From JBBROS01 sp965260995 (lineage in GTDB: Bacteria; Pseudomonadota; Alphaproteobacteria; Acetobacterales; Acetobacteraceae), in assembly GCA_965260995.1 (NCBI GenBank), contig CBDHCD010000003.1:1550001-1614000 (forward strand): a stretch of 64,000 nt of DNA. The letters run 5' to 3'. The notes beneath the pieces were generated by a model. The model made no database searches and was not told where the DNA came from. It saw only the letters and a program-made list of their open reading frames with translations. The translations under genes and the position numbers were made by a program. Positions 25,634 to 34,021 of the stretch are shown here, one piece after another (positions within the stretch are counted from its first letter, which is position 1; every line of letters starts with the position of its first letter).

Positions 25634-26650
25634 TCAACGCAGCGGCAAGGCGTACATGAGGCCGCCGTTGGTCCAAAGGCCGTTCAGGCCGCGGTCGAGG
25701 CCGATGCGGCTGCCGGCCCCGAGGTTGCGGTCGAACGACTCGCCGTAGTTGCCGGAGGCCTTGATCGCGTCGTAGGCCCAGCCCGGCCCGAGACCCAAGG
25801 CCTTGCCGAGGCCCGGCTCGGTGCCGAGCAGGCGGCGGATGTCGGGGTCCGTGCTGTCGCGCATCTGCTCGAGGTTGGCTCTGGTGACGCCCAGCTCCTC
25901 GGCGGCGATCTGGGCCATCAGGACGTACTTGGCGATCATGAGCCAGCCCTCGTCGCCTTTGCGGACCAAGGGGCCGAGCGGCTCCTTGCTGACGCGCTCG
26001 GGCAGGATGACGTGGGCGGCCGGGTCGCGCATGGCGCTGACGCGGAGGGCGGCCAGTTGGCTCGCGTCGGTGGTCATGGCGTCGCAGCGGCCGGATTGGT
26101 AGGCCTCGGACATGCTGTCCATGCTGTCGAGGATGACGGGACGGATGGCGAGGCCGCCGCGGCGGGCGAAGTCGCCGAGGTTCTGCTCGGTGGTGGAGCC
26201 GGGCAGGACGCAGATGGTGGCGCCGTCGAGCTGCTTGGCGTGGGCGATGTTGGACGCCTTGGGCACCATGAAGCCCTGGCCGTCGTAGAAGTTGACGCCC
26301 GCGCCGGCGAGGCCGACCGAGGTCTCGCGCGTCAGGGTGATGGTGACGTTGCGGGCGAGCACGTCGATCTCGCCCGATTGCAGCATGACGAAGCGGGTCT
26401 GGTAGGTGGTGGGCAGGAAGCGGACCTTGGCCGGGTCGCCGAAGACGGCGGCGGCGAGGGCGCGGCAGTAGTCGACGTCGAGCCCGGTGTAGTTGCCCTG
26501 GCTGTCGGGCGCGGAGAAGCCGGCGACCCCGGTGTTGACGCCGCAGACCAGGACGCCGCGGGCGCGAACGTCGTCGAGCGTGGCGGCGCGGGCGGTGTTG
26601 ATGAGCGGCAGCCCGGCGAGCAGGAGGAGGGTGGCGAGCAGGAGGCGCAT
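25634..26650 (-). CDS. amino-acid ABC transporter periplasmic binding protein (AapJ-like)
   Basis: 338 residues with a signal peptide MRLLLATLLLLAGLPLINTARA. The SBP_bac_3 fold shows VRARGVLVCGVNTGVAGFSAPDSQGNYTGLDVDYCRALAAAVFGD, RFVMLQSGEIDVLARNVTIT, CVLPGSTTEQNL and GLGPGWAYDAIKASGNYGESFDRNLG, matching the general L-amino-acid binder AapJ rather than single-substrate proteins. The usual AapQMP permease and ATPase genes are absent on both sides, so it is an orphan that must pair with distant partners. Confidence 0.9.
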   Translation of the reverse strand: MRLLLATLLLLAGLPLINTARAATLDDVRARGVLVCGVNTGVAGFSAPDSQGNYTGLDVDYCRALAAAVFGDPAKVRFLPTTYQTRFVMLQSGEIDVLARNVTITLTRETSVGLAGAGVNFYDGQGFMVPKASNIAHAKQLDGATICVLPGSTTEQNLGDFARRGGLAIRPVILDSMDSMSEAYQSGRCDAMTTDASQLAALRVSAMRDPAAHVILPERVSKEPLGPLVRKGDEGWLMIAKYVLMAQIAAEELGVTRANLEQMRDSTDPDIRRLLGTEPGLGKALGLGPGWAYDAIKASGNYGESFDRNLGAGSRIGLDRGLNGLWTNGGLMYALPLR

Positions 26651-26748
26651 GTCGGGGTCCTTCGAGCCGGGTCTCGGGCAGGTTACGGGCAGAGATTATG
26701 GCAGGCGGGGCCGGCGAGCCAGGGTGGGCGGCGATGCCCCCCTGCCCT

Positions 26749-26774
26749 ACTCGGCCGCACTCGGCCGCACTCGG
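26749..26774. repeat. 10-bp tandem repeat abutting a stop codon
   Basis: TCGGCCGCAC twice (26751-26770) plus flanking partial units, ending directly at the TGA (26775-26777 on the minus strand) of the metal-binding protein gene. Confidence 0.75.
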
Positions 26775-27665
26775 TCATTGGGCGGCCATCGCCTTGGTGA
26801 ACGCGTCGGTGTTGTAGCGCAGCAGGTCGAGGTAGGTGCCGGCCGGGCCGCCCGGGGCGGAGAGGGTGTCGGAGTACACGGCCGGGCCGACGATCGCGCC
26901 GGCCTCGCGAGCCAGGGCCTCGACGAGGCGAGGATCGGTCATCGTCTCCAGGAACACGGCGCGAACGTGGTCGCGGCGGATCTGGGCGGCGAGGCGGGCC
27001 AGGTCGCGCGGGGTCGGCTCGAACTCGGTGCTGATGCCCTGGGCGGCGCGGAAGGCGATGCCGTAACGCGCGCCGTAGTAGCCGAACGCGTCGTGGCTGG
27101 TGATGACCTCGCGCTTGGGCTTCGGGACGGCGGCGACGGCCCGCGTGATGGCGTCGTCGGCTCCCTTGATGCGGGCTTCGTAGTCGCTGGCTCGGGCGGC
27201 GTAGGCGCCGGCGTGGGCCGGGTCCGCGCTCGCGAGGCCGGCGGCGATGGTGGCGACCATGCGGCGGGCGCGGGCCGGATCCTGCCAGATGTGCGGGTCG
27301 GTGACGGTGCGGCCGTCCTCCTGGAAGGTGCGGACGGGGATGCGGGCGCTGGCGACGATGACCCGGCCCTTGAACCCCGAGCTTCGGACCAGGCGGGACA
27401 GCCAGCCTTCGAGGCCCAGGCCGTTCTCGACCACGACGGCGGCGCGGGCGAGCCGGGCCACGTCGCTGGGCCGGGGCTGAAAGGCGTGGACGTCGGCGCC
27501 GGGACCGACCAGGGCGGTGACGGAGACGAGGCCGCCGCCCACCTGGGCGACCAGATCGGCCAGGATGCTGAACGTGGCGACGACCGGAAGCGGGTCCTCC
27601 GCCGCGCTCGCGGTTCCGAAGGGGGCGGCGAGCAAAGGAGCGGCGAGGAACGAACGGCGGCGCAT
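26775..27665 (-). CDS. metal (Zn/Mn) ABC transporter substrate-binding protein, cluster A-I
   Basis: 296 residues with a Tat-like or Sec signal MRRRSFLAAPLLAAPFGTASA. Metal ligands expected for the family are present: His in GADVHAFQ, His in TDPHIWQDP, His in ITSHDAFGYYG, and Asp in VYSDTLS. FSILADLVAQVGG and AVFLETMTDPRLVEAL complete the fold. The acidic-histidine loop typical of ZnuA is absent, so Mn or Fe is as likely as Zn. No permease or ATPase lies beside it, so it is a second orphan binding protein next to the AapJ-like gene. Confidence 0.9.
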   Translation of the reverse strand: MRRRSFLAAPLLAAPFGTASAAEDPLPVVATFSILADLVAQVGGGLVSVTALVGPGADVHAFQPRPSDVARLARAAVVVENGLGLEGWLSRLVRSSGFKGRVIVASARIPVRTFQEDGRTVTDPHIWQDPARARRMVATIAAGLASADPAHAGAYAARASDYEARIKGADDAITRAVAAVPKPKREVITSHDAFGYYGARYGIAFRAAQGISTEFEPTPRDLARLAAQIRRDHVRAVFLETMTDPRLVEALAREAGAIVGPAVYSDTLSAPGGPAGTYLDLLRYNTDAFTKAMAAQ

Positions 27666-27760
27666 GAAGGCGAACTCCGTGATGCGGCCGAGAGCGGGGC
27701 GCCCGGCTCAGGTGATCGGACCGATTGCGGCGTCGGGCGGAGAACGGCATCTTAGTGGCC

Positions 27761-28459
27761 ATGCCGGCTTCGTCCATCGAGTTGCTGTCTTTGCCGCATG
27801 GCCCGACGCGCGTGCAATGGCGTCGGAGCGCGCGGGCGCGGCGGATCAGCCTGCGCATCGATGCCCGGGACGGCGGCGTGATCGTCACGCTGCCATCCCG
27901 GGCGGCGCAGGCGGTGGGACGGGCGCTGCTCATGGACCACGCCGATTGGGTGGCGAACCGTTTGGCGTTGCTGCCGTGCCACGTCGCGTTCGTGGACGGG
28001 ACGGCGGTGCCGCTGGATGGGAGGGCGATCCAGATCCGGCACGATCCGGGCGGGACGGGAACGCGCCTGGCCGACGGGGTGCTGCACGTGTCGGGGGCCC
28101 CCGAGTTCCTGGCGCGGCGCGTGGGAGATTTCCTGCGCGCGGAAGCGCGGCGGCGGATGGGCGCCGCCGCGGCGCAGAAGGCTGCCGCGGCCGGGTTGCG
28201 GGTTCGCCGGGTGATCGTGAAGGACACGCGGACGCGCTGGGGGAGCTGCACGGCGGACGGCACGCTGATGTTCTCGTGGCGGCTGGTGATGAGCCCGCCT
28301 TGGGTGCAGGACTACGTGGTGGCGCACGAGGTGGCGCACCTGCGGCACATGGATCACGGGGACGGGTTCTGGTCGTTGGTCGGGGCGTTGACTCCCCACC
28401 GCGCCGCCGCCACCCGGTGGCTCACCGCCAAGGGCGCGAGCCTGACGCGGGTCGGCTGA
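27761..28459 (+). CDS. YgjP-like (M48-type) zinc metallopeptidase
   Basis: 232 residues from MPASSIELLSLPHGPTRVQWRRSARARRISLRID. The signature is VVAHEVAHLRHMDHGDGFW (HExxH with a downstream His), preceded by DTRTRWGSCTADGTLMFSW, diagnostic of DUF45/YgjP. Members are predicted metal-dependent peptidases of the SprT-like type, also found with type I restriction loci; no known substrate. It is divergent from the metal SBP and convergent with zwf, whose stop is 6 bp away. Confidence 0.9.
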   Translation: MPASSIELLSLPHGPTRVQWRRSARARRISLRIDARDGGVIVTLPSRAAQAVGRALLMDHADWVANRLALLPCHVAFVDGTAVPLDGRAIQIRHDPGGTGTRLADGVLHVSGAPEFLARRVGDFLRAEARRRMGAAAAQKAAAAGLRVRRVIVKDTRTRWGSCTADGTLMFSWRLVMSPPWVQDYVVAHEVAHLRHMDHGDGFWSLVGALTPHRAAATRWLTAKGASLTRVG

Positions 28460-28465
28460 CGCCTG

Positions 28466-29941
28466 TCACGCGATGTCCTCGTGCCAAGTCCGGCCGTCGC
28501 GCTCGATCAGGGCGATGGCGGCGGTCGGTCCCCAGGAGCCGGCCGGGTAAAGGCGCGGCGACTCGCGCGTCTGTTCCCAGGCCTCGATGATCGGCTCTAC
28601 CCAGGTCCAGGCCGCCTCGACCTCGTCGCGCCGCATGAACAGGGTCGGGTCGCCGCGGACGCTGTCCATCAGCAGCCGCTCGTAGGCGTCGGGGTAGCGG
28701 GTGCCGAACGCCTTCTCGAAGCTGATGTCGAGCTGGGTGGGCGAGAGGTGCAGGCCGCCGGGTTCGGGGTTCTTGGTCATCAGCTCGAGCTTCATGCCTT
28801 CTTCGGGCTGGAGGCGGATGATGAGCTTGTTGGGCAGCGGCTCGCCGGCGTCGGGCGCGAAGACGTTGAACGGGGTGCCGCGGAACTGGACGACGATCTC
28901 GCTCACCTTCTGCGGCAGGCGCTTGCCGCTGCGCAGGTAGAACGGCACGCCCGTCCAGCGCCAGTTGCGGATCTCGGCCTTGATGGCGACGAAGGTCTCG
29001 GTGCGGCTGGACCGGCCGGGGCCGAGGTCGGCCAGGTAGCCCGGCACCGCCTGCCCCAGCACCGCGCCCTGGCCATATTGCCCGCGGACGGTGACGTGGC
29101 CGACCTCGTGCGGGGCGATGGGCTTCAAGGCGCGGAGGACCTTCAGCTTCTCGTCGCGCACGGCGTCCGCGCCCAGGTTGATAGGCGGCTCCATCGCCAG
29201 CAGGCAGAGCAGTTGCAGGAGGTGGTTCTGCACCATGTCGCGCAAAGCGCCGGAGTGGTCGTAGTAGTCGCCGCGGCTCTCGACGCCGACGGTCTCGGCG
29301 ACGGTGATCTGCACGTGGTCGATGACGTCGGCGTTCCACAGCCGCTCGAAGACGACGTTGGCGAAGCGCAGCGCGAGCAGGTTCTGCACCGTCTCCTTGC
29401 CGAGGTAGTGGTCGATGCGGAAGGTCTGCTGCTCGGTGAACACGCGGCCGACGACCGCGTTGATCTGGCGGGCGGAGTCGAGGTCGTGGCCGATCGGCTT
29501 CTCCAGCACGACGCGGGAGGCGTCGTGAACGAGGCCGGCCTCTTGCAGGTTCTGGCAGGTGGGGCCGTAGAGGTCGGGCGAGGTCGCCATGTAGAAGACG
29601 CGGACGCGCTCGGGGTGGCCGTGCAGCAGCGCTTGCAGCGATTCGAGGCCGCGCGGCTTGGTGGCGTCGCCGCGGGCGTAGCGCAGGAGGGCGAGGAACC
29701 GCTCGACGACGGCCCTGTCCAGGTCCGGCTCGGCGACGTGCTCGCCCAAGGCGGCCGCCGCCCGGCCGCGGAACGCGTCGTCGTCCAGGTCCGAGCGGGC
29801 TGCGCCGATGATGCGGGCGCCGTCCGGGATCTGCCCGTCGCGGCAACGGTAGTAGAGCGCCGGCAGGAGCTTGCGCAGCGTGAGGTCGCCGGTGGCGCCG
29901 AACACGACGCAGTCGAATGGATCGACGGGCTTGACGGCCAT
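28466..29941 (-). CDS. zwf: glucose-6-phosphate 1-dehydrogenase
   Basis: 491 residues from MAVKPVDPFDCVVFGATGDLTLRKLLPALYY; a start six codons upstream is possible. GATGDLTLRKL binds NADP(H), VVLEKPIGHDL and RIDHYLGKETVQNL carry the substrate and catalytic His/Lys residues, and RNWRWTGVPFYLRSGKRL completes the site. It makes 6-phosphogluconolactone, entry to the Entner-Doudoroff or pentose-phosphate routes, and supplies NADPH that PhaB could use. pgl and edd are not adjacent. It appears monocistronic. Confidence 0.95.
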   Translation of the reverse strand: MAVKPVDPFDCVVFGATGDLTLRKLLPALYYRCRDGQIPDGARIIGAARSDLDDDAFRGRAAAALGEHVAEPDLDRAVVERFLALLRYARGDATKPRGLESLQALLHGHPERVRVFYMATSPDLYGPTCQNLQEAGLVHDASRVVLEKPIGHDLDSARQINAVVGRVFTEQQTFRIDHYLGKETVQNLLALRFANVVFERLWNADVIDHVQITVAETVGVESRGDYYDHSGALRDMVQNHLLQLLCLLAMEPPINLGADAVRDEKLKVLRALKPIAPHEVGHVTVRGQYGQGAVLGQAVPGYLADLGPGRSSRTETFVAIKAEIRNWRWTGVPFYLRSGKRLPQKVSEIVVQFRGTPFNVFAPDAGEPLPNKLIIRLQPEEGMKLELMTKNPEPGGLHLSPTQLDISFEKAFGTRYPDAYERLLMDSVRGDPTLFMRRDEVEAAWTWVEPIIEAWEQTRESPRLYPAGSWGPTAAIALIERDGRTWHEDIA

Positions 29942-30060
29942 GCGCGCGCTCCGATGCAAGGCCGCGAGTCTGCGCCGGGCGTCGGGTGGCGTCCAGGGCG
30001 CGGCCTTCGCCGAGGCGGGAGGTCAGCACGGCCCTCCCCGCGGCGGGCCACGCCCGGAGG

Positions 30061-31890
30061 CTACTTGACGGCGGCGGCCACGTCGCGGAACAGGCGGGCG
30101 GGCAGGCCGCTGCCGGTCACGTTGCGCATCGGGCGGCCGTCATCGTTGCCGAGCCATACGCCGATGATGGTGGCGCCGGCCTCGCCGATGAACCAGGCGT
30201 CGCGGTAATCCTGCGTCGTGCCGGTCTTGCCAGCCACGAACCGGCCCGGCACGGCGGCGGCCCGGCCGCTGCCGCGGGACACGACGGCCGCCAGCATCCG
30301 CGCCATCTCGGCGGCCCGGTCGCTGTCGATCACGCGCTCCATCCTGGGGCGCGGCACGGGGACGGCCTGGCGATCAGCCCGCGCGCTCTCGACGCCGGTG
30401 GGCGTGACCAGGCGGCCGCCGTTCAGGATCGTCGCGTAGGCGGCGGACAGTTCGAGCAAGCCAACCTCGCCCGTGCCCAAGGCGAGCGAGAGGTCGGACG
30501 GCAGCGGGCTCGCGATGCCGAGGCGGCGGGCGAGCGCCGCGACGACGCCCGGTCCTCCGGCCTGCTGAACGAGGCGGACGGCGACGGTGTTGAGCGACTG
30601 GGCCAAGGCGTCCTCCAGCGTCACCTCCCCTTGGAAGCTGCGGTCGAAGTTCTGCGGGCTCCAGTTGCCGATGCGCAACGGCGCGTCGAGCACCTCGTCG
30701 TCCGGGTGCAGGCCGTGCTCCAGGGCGGCGAGCCAGACGATCGGCTTGAAGGCGGAGCCGGGCTGCCGGCGGGCGGCGACGGCGCGGTTGTAGGGGCTGG
30801 CCCGGTAGTCGCGCCCCCCCACCATCGCGCGAACGGCGCCGCTGGCCGCGTCCATCACCACGACGGCACCCTGCCCGACATCGGCGGCCGCGCCCGGACC
30901 GTCCAGCAAGGCTTCGAGCCGGGCTTGCGCCCTGGCCTGCAGCCGCGCGTCGAGCGTCGTGCGCAGCACGGCGTCGGCGTTGGCCGGGACGATGGCCTGG
31001 GACGCGTCGGCCACCCAGTCGGCGAACCAGCCGGCGGCGGGACGGGGCGGAAATGCGATCTGCTGCGCCGCGGCGTTGGCTTGGGCCTCGGTGATGACTC
31101 CCGTCTCGGCCATGGCGGCCAGGACTTCCTGTCCGCGCTTGGCGGCGGCGGCCGGGTTGGCGCGCGGGTTGAAGCGTGACGGCGCGCGCGGCAGCCCGGC
31201 CAGCACCGCGCATTGCCATAGATTGAGCTTGCGGGCGGAGACGCCGAAATACATCCGCGCCGCGGCGTCAACGCCCCACGCGCCCGAGCCGAGGTAGACC
31301 CGGTTGAGCCAGATCTCCAGGATCTCCGTCTTGGTGAAGGTGTGCTCGAGCCAGATCGCCAGCATGAGTTCCTGGGCCTTGCGGCGCAGGGTGCGCGCGT
31401 TGGTGAGGAACAGGTTCTTGGCGACCTGCTGGGTGATCGTCGATCCGCCCTGAACCAGCCGGCCGGAGCGCAGGTTGACCCAGGCGGCGCGGGCGATGCC
31501 GAGCAGGTCAATGCCCGGATGGGACCAGAAGCGCCGGTCCTCGACCGCGACGGCCGCCGCCGGCAGGGCGCGGGGCATGTTGGCCAGCCGCAACGGCTCG
31601 CCCACGATGTCTCCGAACGTCGCGAAGGCGCCGCCGCGGCTGTCCTGCAGCGTGAGGCCGGGGCGGCGGGCGGAGTCGAGCGCCGTCTCCGGTCGCGGCA
31701 GGTCGCGCGCGAGCCAGAGCAGGACGAGAACGGCGGCCAGCGTGCCCCAGATCGCGGCGATGATGCCGACGCGAAGCGCGCGCCACCAGGGCCGGCGGCG
31801 CGGCGAGATCGGCTTGGCGGCCTGGCGGCGGACGGCGGGTGATGGCGGGCGCGATGCGGGGCCGGGCTGGCGGCGGCTTACCGGAGGCAC
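30061..31890 (-). CDS. class A penicillin-binding protein (PBP1-type)
   Basis: 609 residues. A basic N-terminus and one membrane anchor (ALRVGIIAAIWGTLAAVLVLLWLA) precede the GT51 domain (AVAVEDRRFWSHPGID, GGSTITQQVAKNLFL, RKAQELMLAIWLEHTFTKTEILEIWLNRVYLG). The transpeptidase domain has SxxK in QPGSAFKP, SxN in AQSLNTVA and KTGT in AGKTGTTQD. It polymerises and crosslinks peptidoglycan. It is shorter than PBP1a (about 800) and resembles PbpC/PBP1c-like or compact forms, lacking the C-terminal extension. Confidence 0.93.
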   Translation of the reverse strand: MPPVSRRQPGPASRPPSPAVRRQAAKPISPRRRPWWRALRVGIIAAIWGTLAAVLVLLWLARDLPRPETALDSARRPGLTLQDSRGGAFATFGDIVGEPLRLANMPRALPAAAVAVEDRRFWSHPGIDLLGIARAAWVNLRSGRLVQGGSTITQQVAKNLFLTNARTLRRKAQELMLAIWLEHTFTKTEILEIWLNRVYLGSGAWGVDAAARMYFGVSARKLNLWQCAVLAGLPRAPSRFNPRANPAAAAKRGQEVLAAMAETGVITEAQANAAAQQIAFPPRPAAGWFADWVADASQAIVPANADAVLRTTLDARLQARAQARLEALLDGPGAAADVGQGAVVVMDAASGAVRAMVGGRDYRASPYNRAVAARRQPGSAFKPIVWLAALEHGLHPDDEVLDAPLRIGNWSPQNFDRSFQGEVTLEDALAQSLNTVAVRLVQQAGGPGVVAALARRLGIASPLPSDLSLALGTGEVGLLELSAAYATILNGGRLVTPTGVESARADRQAVPVPRPRMERVIDSDRAAEMARMLAAVVSRGSGRAAAVPGRFVAGKTGTTQDYRDAWFIGEAGATIIGVWLGNDDGRPMRNVTGSGLPARLFRDVAAAVK

Positions 31891-32196
31891 TGCAGGGCGA
31901 TGGCGGAGGGGTTCGCGGCCGCGCTGGCATCGGCGGTCCGCTTGTCAGGGCCGGCGCCCGGCGCGGCCGGCGCGAGGTCCCTCGCGCGATCATTGGCCCA
32001 TCGCACCGCCGACGGCCGAGCGCCCCGGGGGTCGCGCGTGGCCAGGCCTCCGCAGCCGTCGGCGACGTGGCTGTTCGACCTAGTGCGGGACGGCGCCATA
32101 ACGCCGCCGGCCCCGCCCAGCACCGGCCGCCGGCCCGGCGGCGGCTTGCCCGGCCGGGGAGCATCACGCAGGATCGCCGAAGGGTGGAGGGATGGC
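31891..32196. other. 306-bp intergenic region, no gene seen
   Basis: This lies between the divergent PBP and dehydrogenase genes. It is GC-rich, with no convincing open frame by codon bias, and holds no clear hairpin or repeat. It must contain both promoters, but I could not recognise a -35/-10 pair. Confidence 0.5.
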
Positions 32197-33111
32197 ATGA
32201 AGGGCCTGTTTCTGGACGCGAGCGATGAGTTGGCCAACGTGTATCACGCCGTGACCCGGCCTGCCGATCCGCCGGTCGCGCTCAACATGCGGCCGCACGT
32301 CGCGCCGGAGACGCTGCCGCGGCTCCTGGCCGGCTATGATTTCGCCCTGAACGACCACACCTTCATGCCGGAGGAGGCGATGCGCGAATGCGCCGGCCTC
32401 AAGCACGTGATCTTTCTCGGCACCGGGGCGCGGAGCTACATGGACCCCGAGGCCCTGGCCGCGCTCGGCATCCAGGTTCATGTCATCAAGGGCTACGGCG
32501 ACACGGCGGTGGCCGAGCACGCCATCGCGCTGATGTGGGCCGCGGCGCGCGGGCTGGTTCGGATGGACGCCGGCATCCGCGCCGGGCAGTGGCGGCGGAC
32601 GGAAGGATCGCAGCTCACCGGCAAGACCATCGGGCTGATCGGCTACGGCGGGATCGCGTCCGAGGTGGCGCGGCTCGCGCGCGGGTGCGGCATGACCGTG
32701 CTGGCCTGGAACAGGACGCCCCGCGCCGCGGAGGGCGTGACGTTCGTGCCGATCGACCGATTGCTGGGAGAGAGTCACGTCGTCTCGATGCACCTCTTGC
32801 TGACCGACGAGACGCGGGGCTTTCTCGGCGCCGACCGGATCGCCGCCATGCGGCCCGGGGCGATCCTGGTCAACACGGCGCGCGGGGCCGTGGTGGACGA
32901 GGCCGCCCTGGTGGAGGCGTTGCGGCAGAAGCGCCTGGGCCATGCCGCGCTCGACGTCTTCGACGTGGAGCCGCTGCCGGCCGATCACGCGCTGACGACG
33001 CTGGAGAACGTGACGCTCACGGCGCACAGTGCGTTCCGCACGCCCGAGGCCAGTGAGATGTTGATTCGACGGGCGTTGGACATCGCGTGCGAGATTGCTA
33101 AGCAGGGATAG
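32197..33111 (+). CDS. D-isomer-specific 2-hydroxyacid dehydrogenase
   Basis: 304 residues from ATG 32197 (GTGGAGG upstream). NAD-binding GLIGYGGIASEVARLARGCGM, then VNTARGAVVDEAALVEAL (Arg), ALDVFDVEPLPADH (Glu), and TLTAHSAFRT with the His of the triad, typical of D-3-phosphoglycerate, glycerate or hydroxypyruvate reductases. The length is that of the short form without the ACT domain of SerA. The Tat/Sec-free N-terminus makes it cytosolic. The TAG stop is 1 bp before tRNA-Leu, so readthrough into the tRNA may be transcriptionally relevant. Confidence 0.88.
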   Translation: MKGLFLDASDELANVYHAVTRPADPPVALNMRPHVAPETLPRLLAGYDFALNDHTFMPEEAMRECAGLKHVIFLGTGARSYMDPEALAALGIQVHVIKGYGDTAVAEHAIALMWAAARGLVRMDAGIRAGQWRRTEGSQLTGKTIGLIGYGGIASEVARLARGCGMTVLAWNRTPRAAEGVTFVPIDRLLGESHVVSMHLLLTDETRGFLGADRIAAMRPGAILVNTARGAVVDEAALVEALRQKRLGHAALDVFDVEPLPADHALTTLENVTLTAHSAFRTPEASEMLIRRALDIACEIAKQG

Positions 33112-33112
33112 C

Positions 33113-33195
33113 GCCCGCCTGGCGGAATGGTAGACGCGGCGGACTTAAAATCCGACGTCCGTGAGGGCTTGCCGGTTCGAGTCCGGCGGCGGGCA
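33113..33195 (+). tRNA. tRNA-Leu (anticodon TAA)
   Basis: Acceptor stem GCCCGCC (33113-33119) pairs with GGCGGGC (33188-33194), discriminator A. The D-arm contains TGGCGGAATGGTAGACGC, the anticodon loop is CTTAAAA, a long variable arm (class II tRNA) follows, and the T-arm GCCGG-TTCGAGT-CCGGC is perfect. CCA is not encoded. It reads TTA/TTG codons, which are rare in this GC-rich genome. Confidence 0.97.
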
Positions 33196-33325
33196 GGCAT
33201 CCTGAGTTGCTGTCGAAATCAGCATGATGTCCGGAACATTGTCCGGCAGCGGTTTTGCTTCCGGCAGCGGTTTTTCTAAAGTGACGGGTGCGCCTGCGCG
33301 TCTCCTGCGCGTCTGTGGCCAGCGC

Positions 33326-33428
33326 CTAGAGCGGTTTCATGTTGCACGAAACCACTCTAGCCATTGTTCCACGCGGTTTCAGTTTTGTCGGACGCGAGGT
33401 GCGTCCGACAAAACTGAAACCGCTCTAG
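33326..33428. repeat. palindromic repeat family A, copy 1, in a 460-bp intergenic gap
   Basis: A hairpin CTAGAGCGGTTTC / GAAACCACTCTAG (33326-33360) precedes a near-perfect inverted repeat with 23-bp arms (33373-33395 and 33401-33423; core GTTTTGTCGGACGC) around a 5-bp loop, ending CTCTAG. It shares sequence with 38203 and 47752. The rest of 33196-33657 shows no gene. Confidence 0.95.
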
Positions 33429-33657
33429 CCGCATCCCAGCCGTCGTCACCCACCGTCACTGCCACCGGACGCCAGGAACGCCGTCGTGCCGCCCGCGCCC
33501 GACGCCGCCCCGACGCCGCGCCGCCAGGTTGCTCACTTCAGGTTGACGTGGATGTGGGTTGGCGGCATTGAGGACTGCCGTATCCGGACCTCCTTGATAT
33601 GCCGCTGCATCCCGCCGCGCCTCCTGCCCGCATCTCCGGTCCCGTCCCGACGGCCTG

Positions 33658-34011
33658 ATGGCGGCGCGCAAGTCCCCCTTGCGGCTGGTGGCGCGGCCCC
33701 GGTGCGCCGCCCCGGTGGCCAACGACGCGCCGGACGCCGCCGTTGCCAGCAACATCGCCCACGGCAACCTGGCCCTGGCCACGGCGGCGCTGCTGCCGTT
33801 GCTGGACGCGACCGCGGCCAAGGGGCACGCGCCGAGCCGGCTGGCGGCCGAGCTGTTGCGCGCTTTGACCGAGCAGGCCGCGGCGCGCGACGCCGGGGCC
33901 GCGCCGCCCGAGGCGCAGATGGCCGCCGCCGTTGAACGGCTGACCCGGCTGGCGCGGGCGCAGGACACCCATCTCGCGCAGCTTCAGGCGATGCTGGACG
34001 CGTCGCTATGA
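33658..34011 (+). CDS. hypothetical Ala-rich protein, 117 residues
   Basis: MAARKSPLRLVARPRCAAP, then an Ala/Leu-rich helical body: GNLALATAALLPLLDATAAKGHAPSRLAAELLRALTEQAA and AQMAAAVERLTRLARAQDTHLAQLQAMLDASL. There is no signal peptide or motif; a short amphipathic helical bundle is likely. Its stop is 10 bp before the GTG of the glycosyltransferase-like gene, suggesting one operon. The third-position bias supports it, but low complexity makes the call moderate. Function unknown. Confidence 0.55.
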   Translation: MAARKSPLRLVARPRCAAPVANDAPDAAVASNIAHGNLALATAALLPLLDATAAKGHAPSRLAAELLRALTEQAAARDAGAAPPEAQMAAAVERLTRLARAQDTHLAQLQAMLDASL

Positions 34012-34021
34012 CGAGGGCGCT

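Noticed and set aside
33196..33657. Hidden gene in the 460-bp gap after tRNA-Leu
   Set aside because: Open frames there are short, cross the palindrome and lack codon bias.
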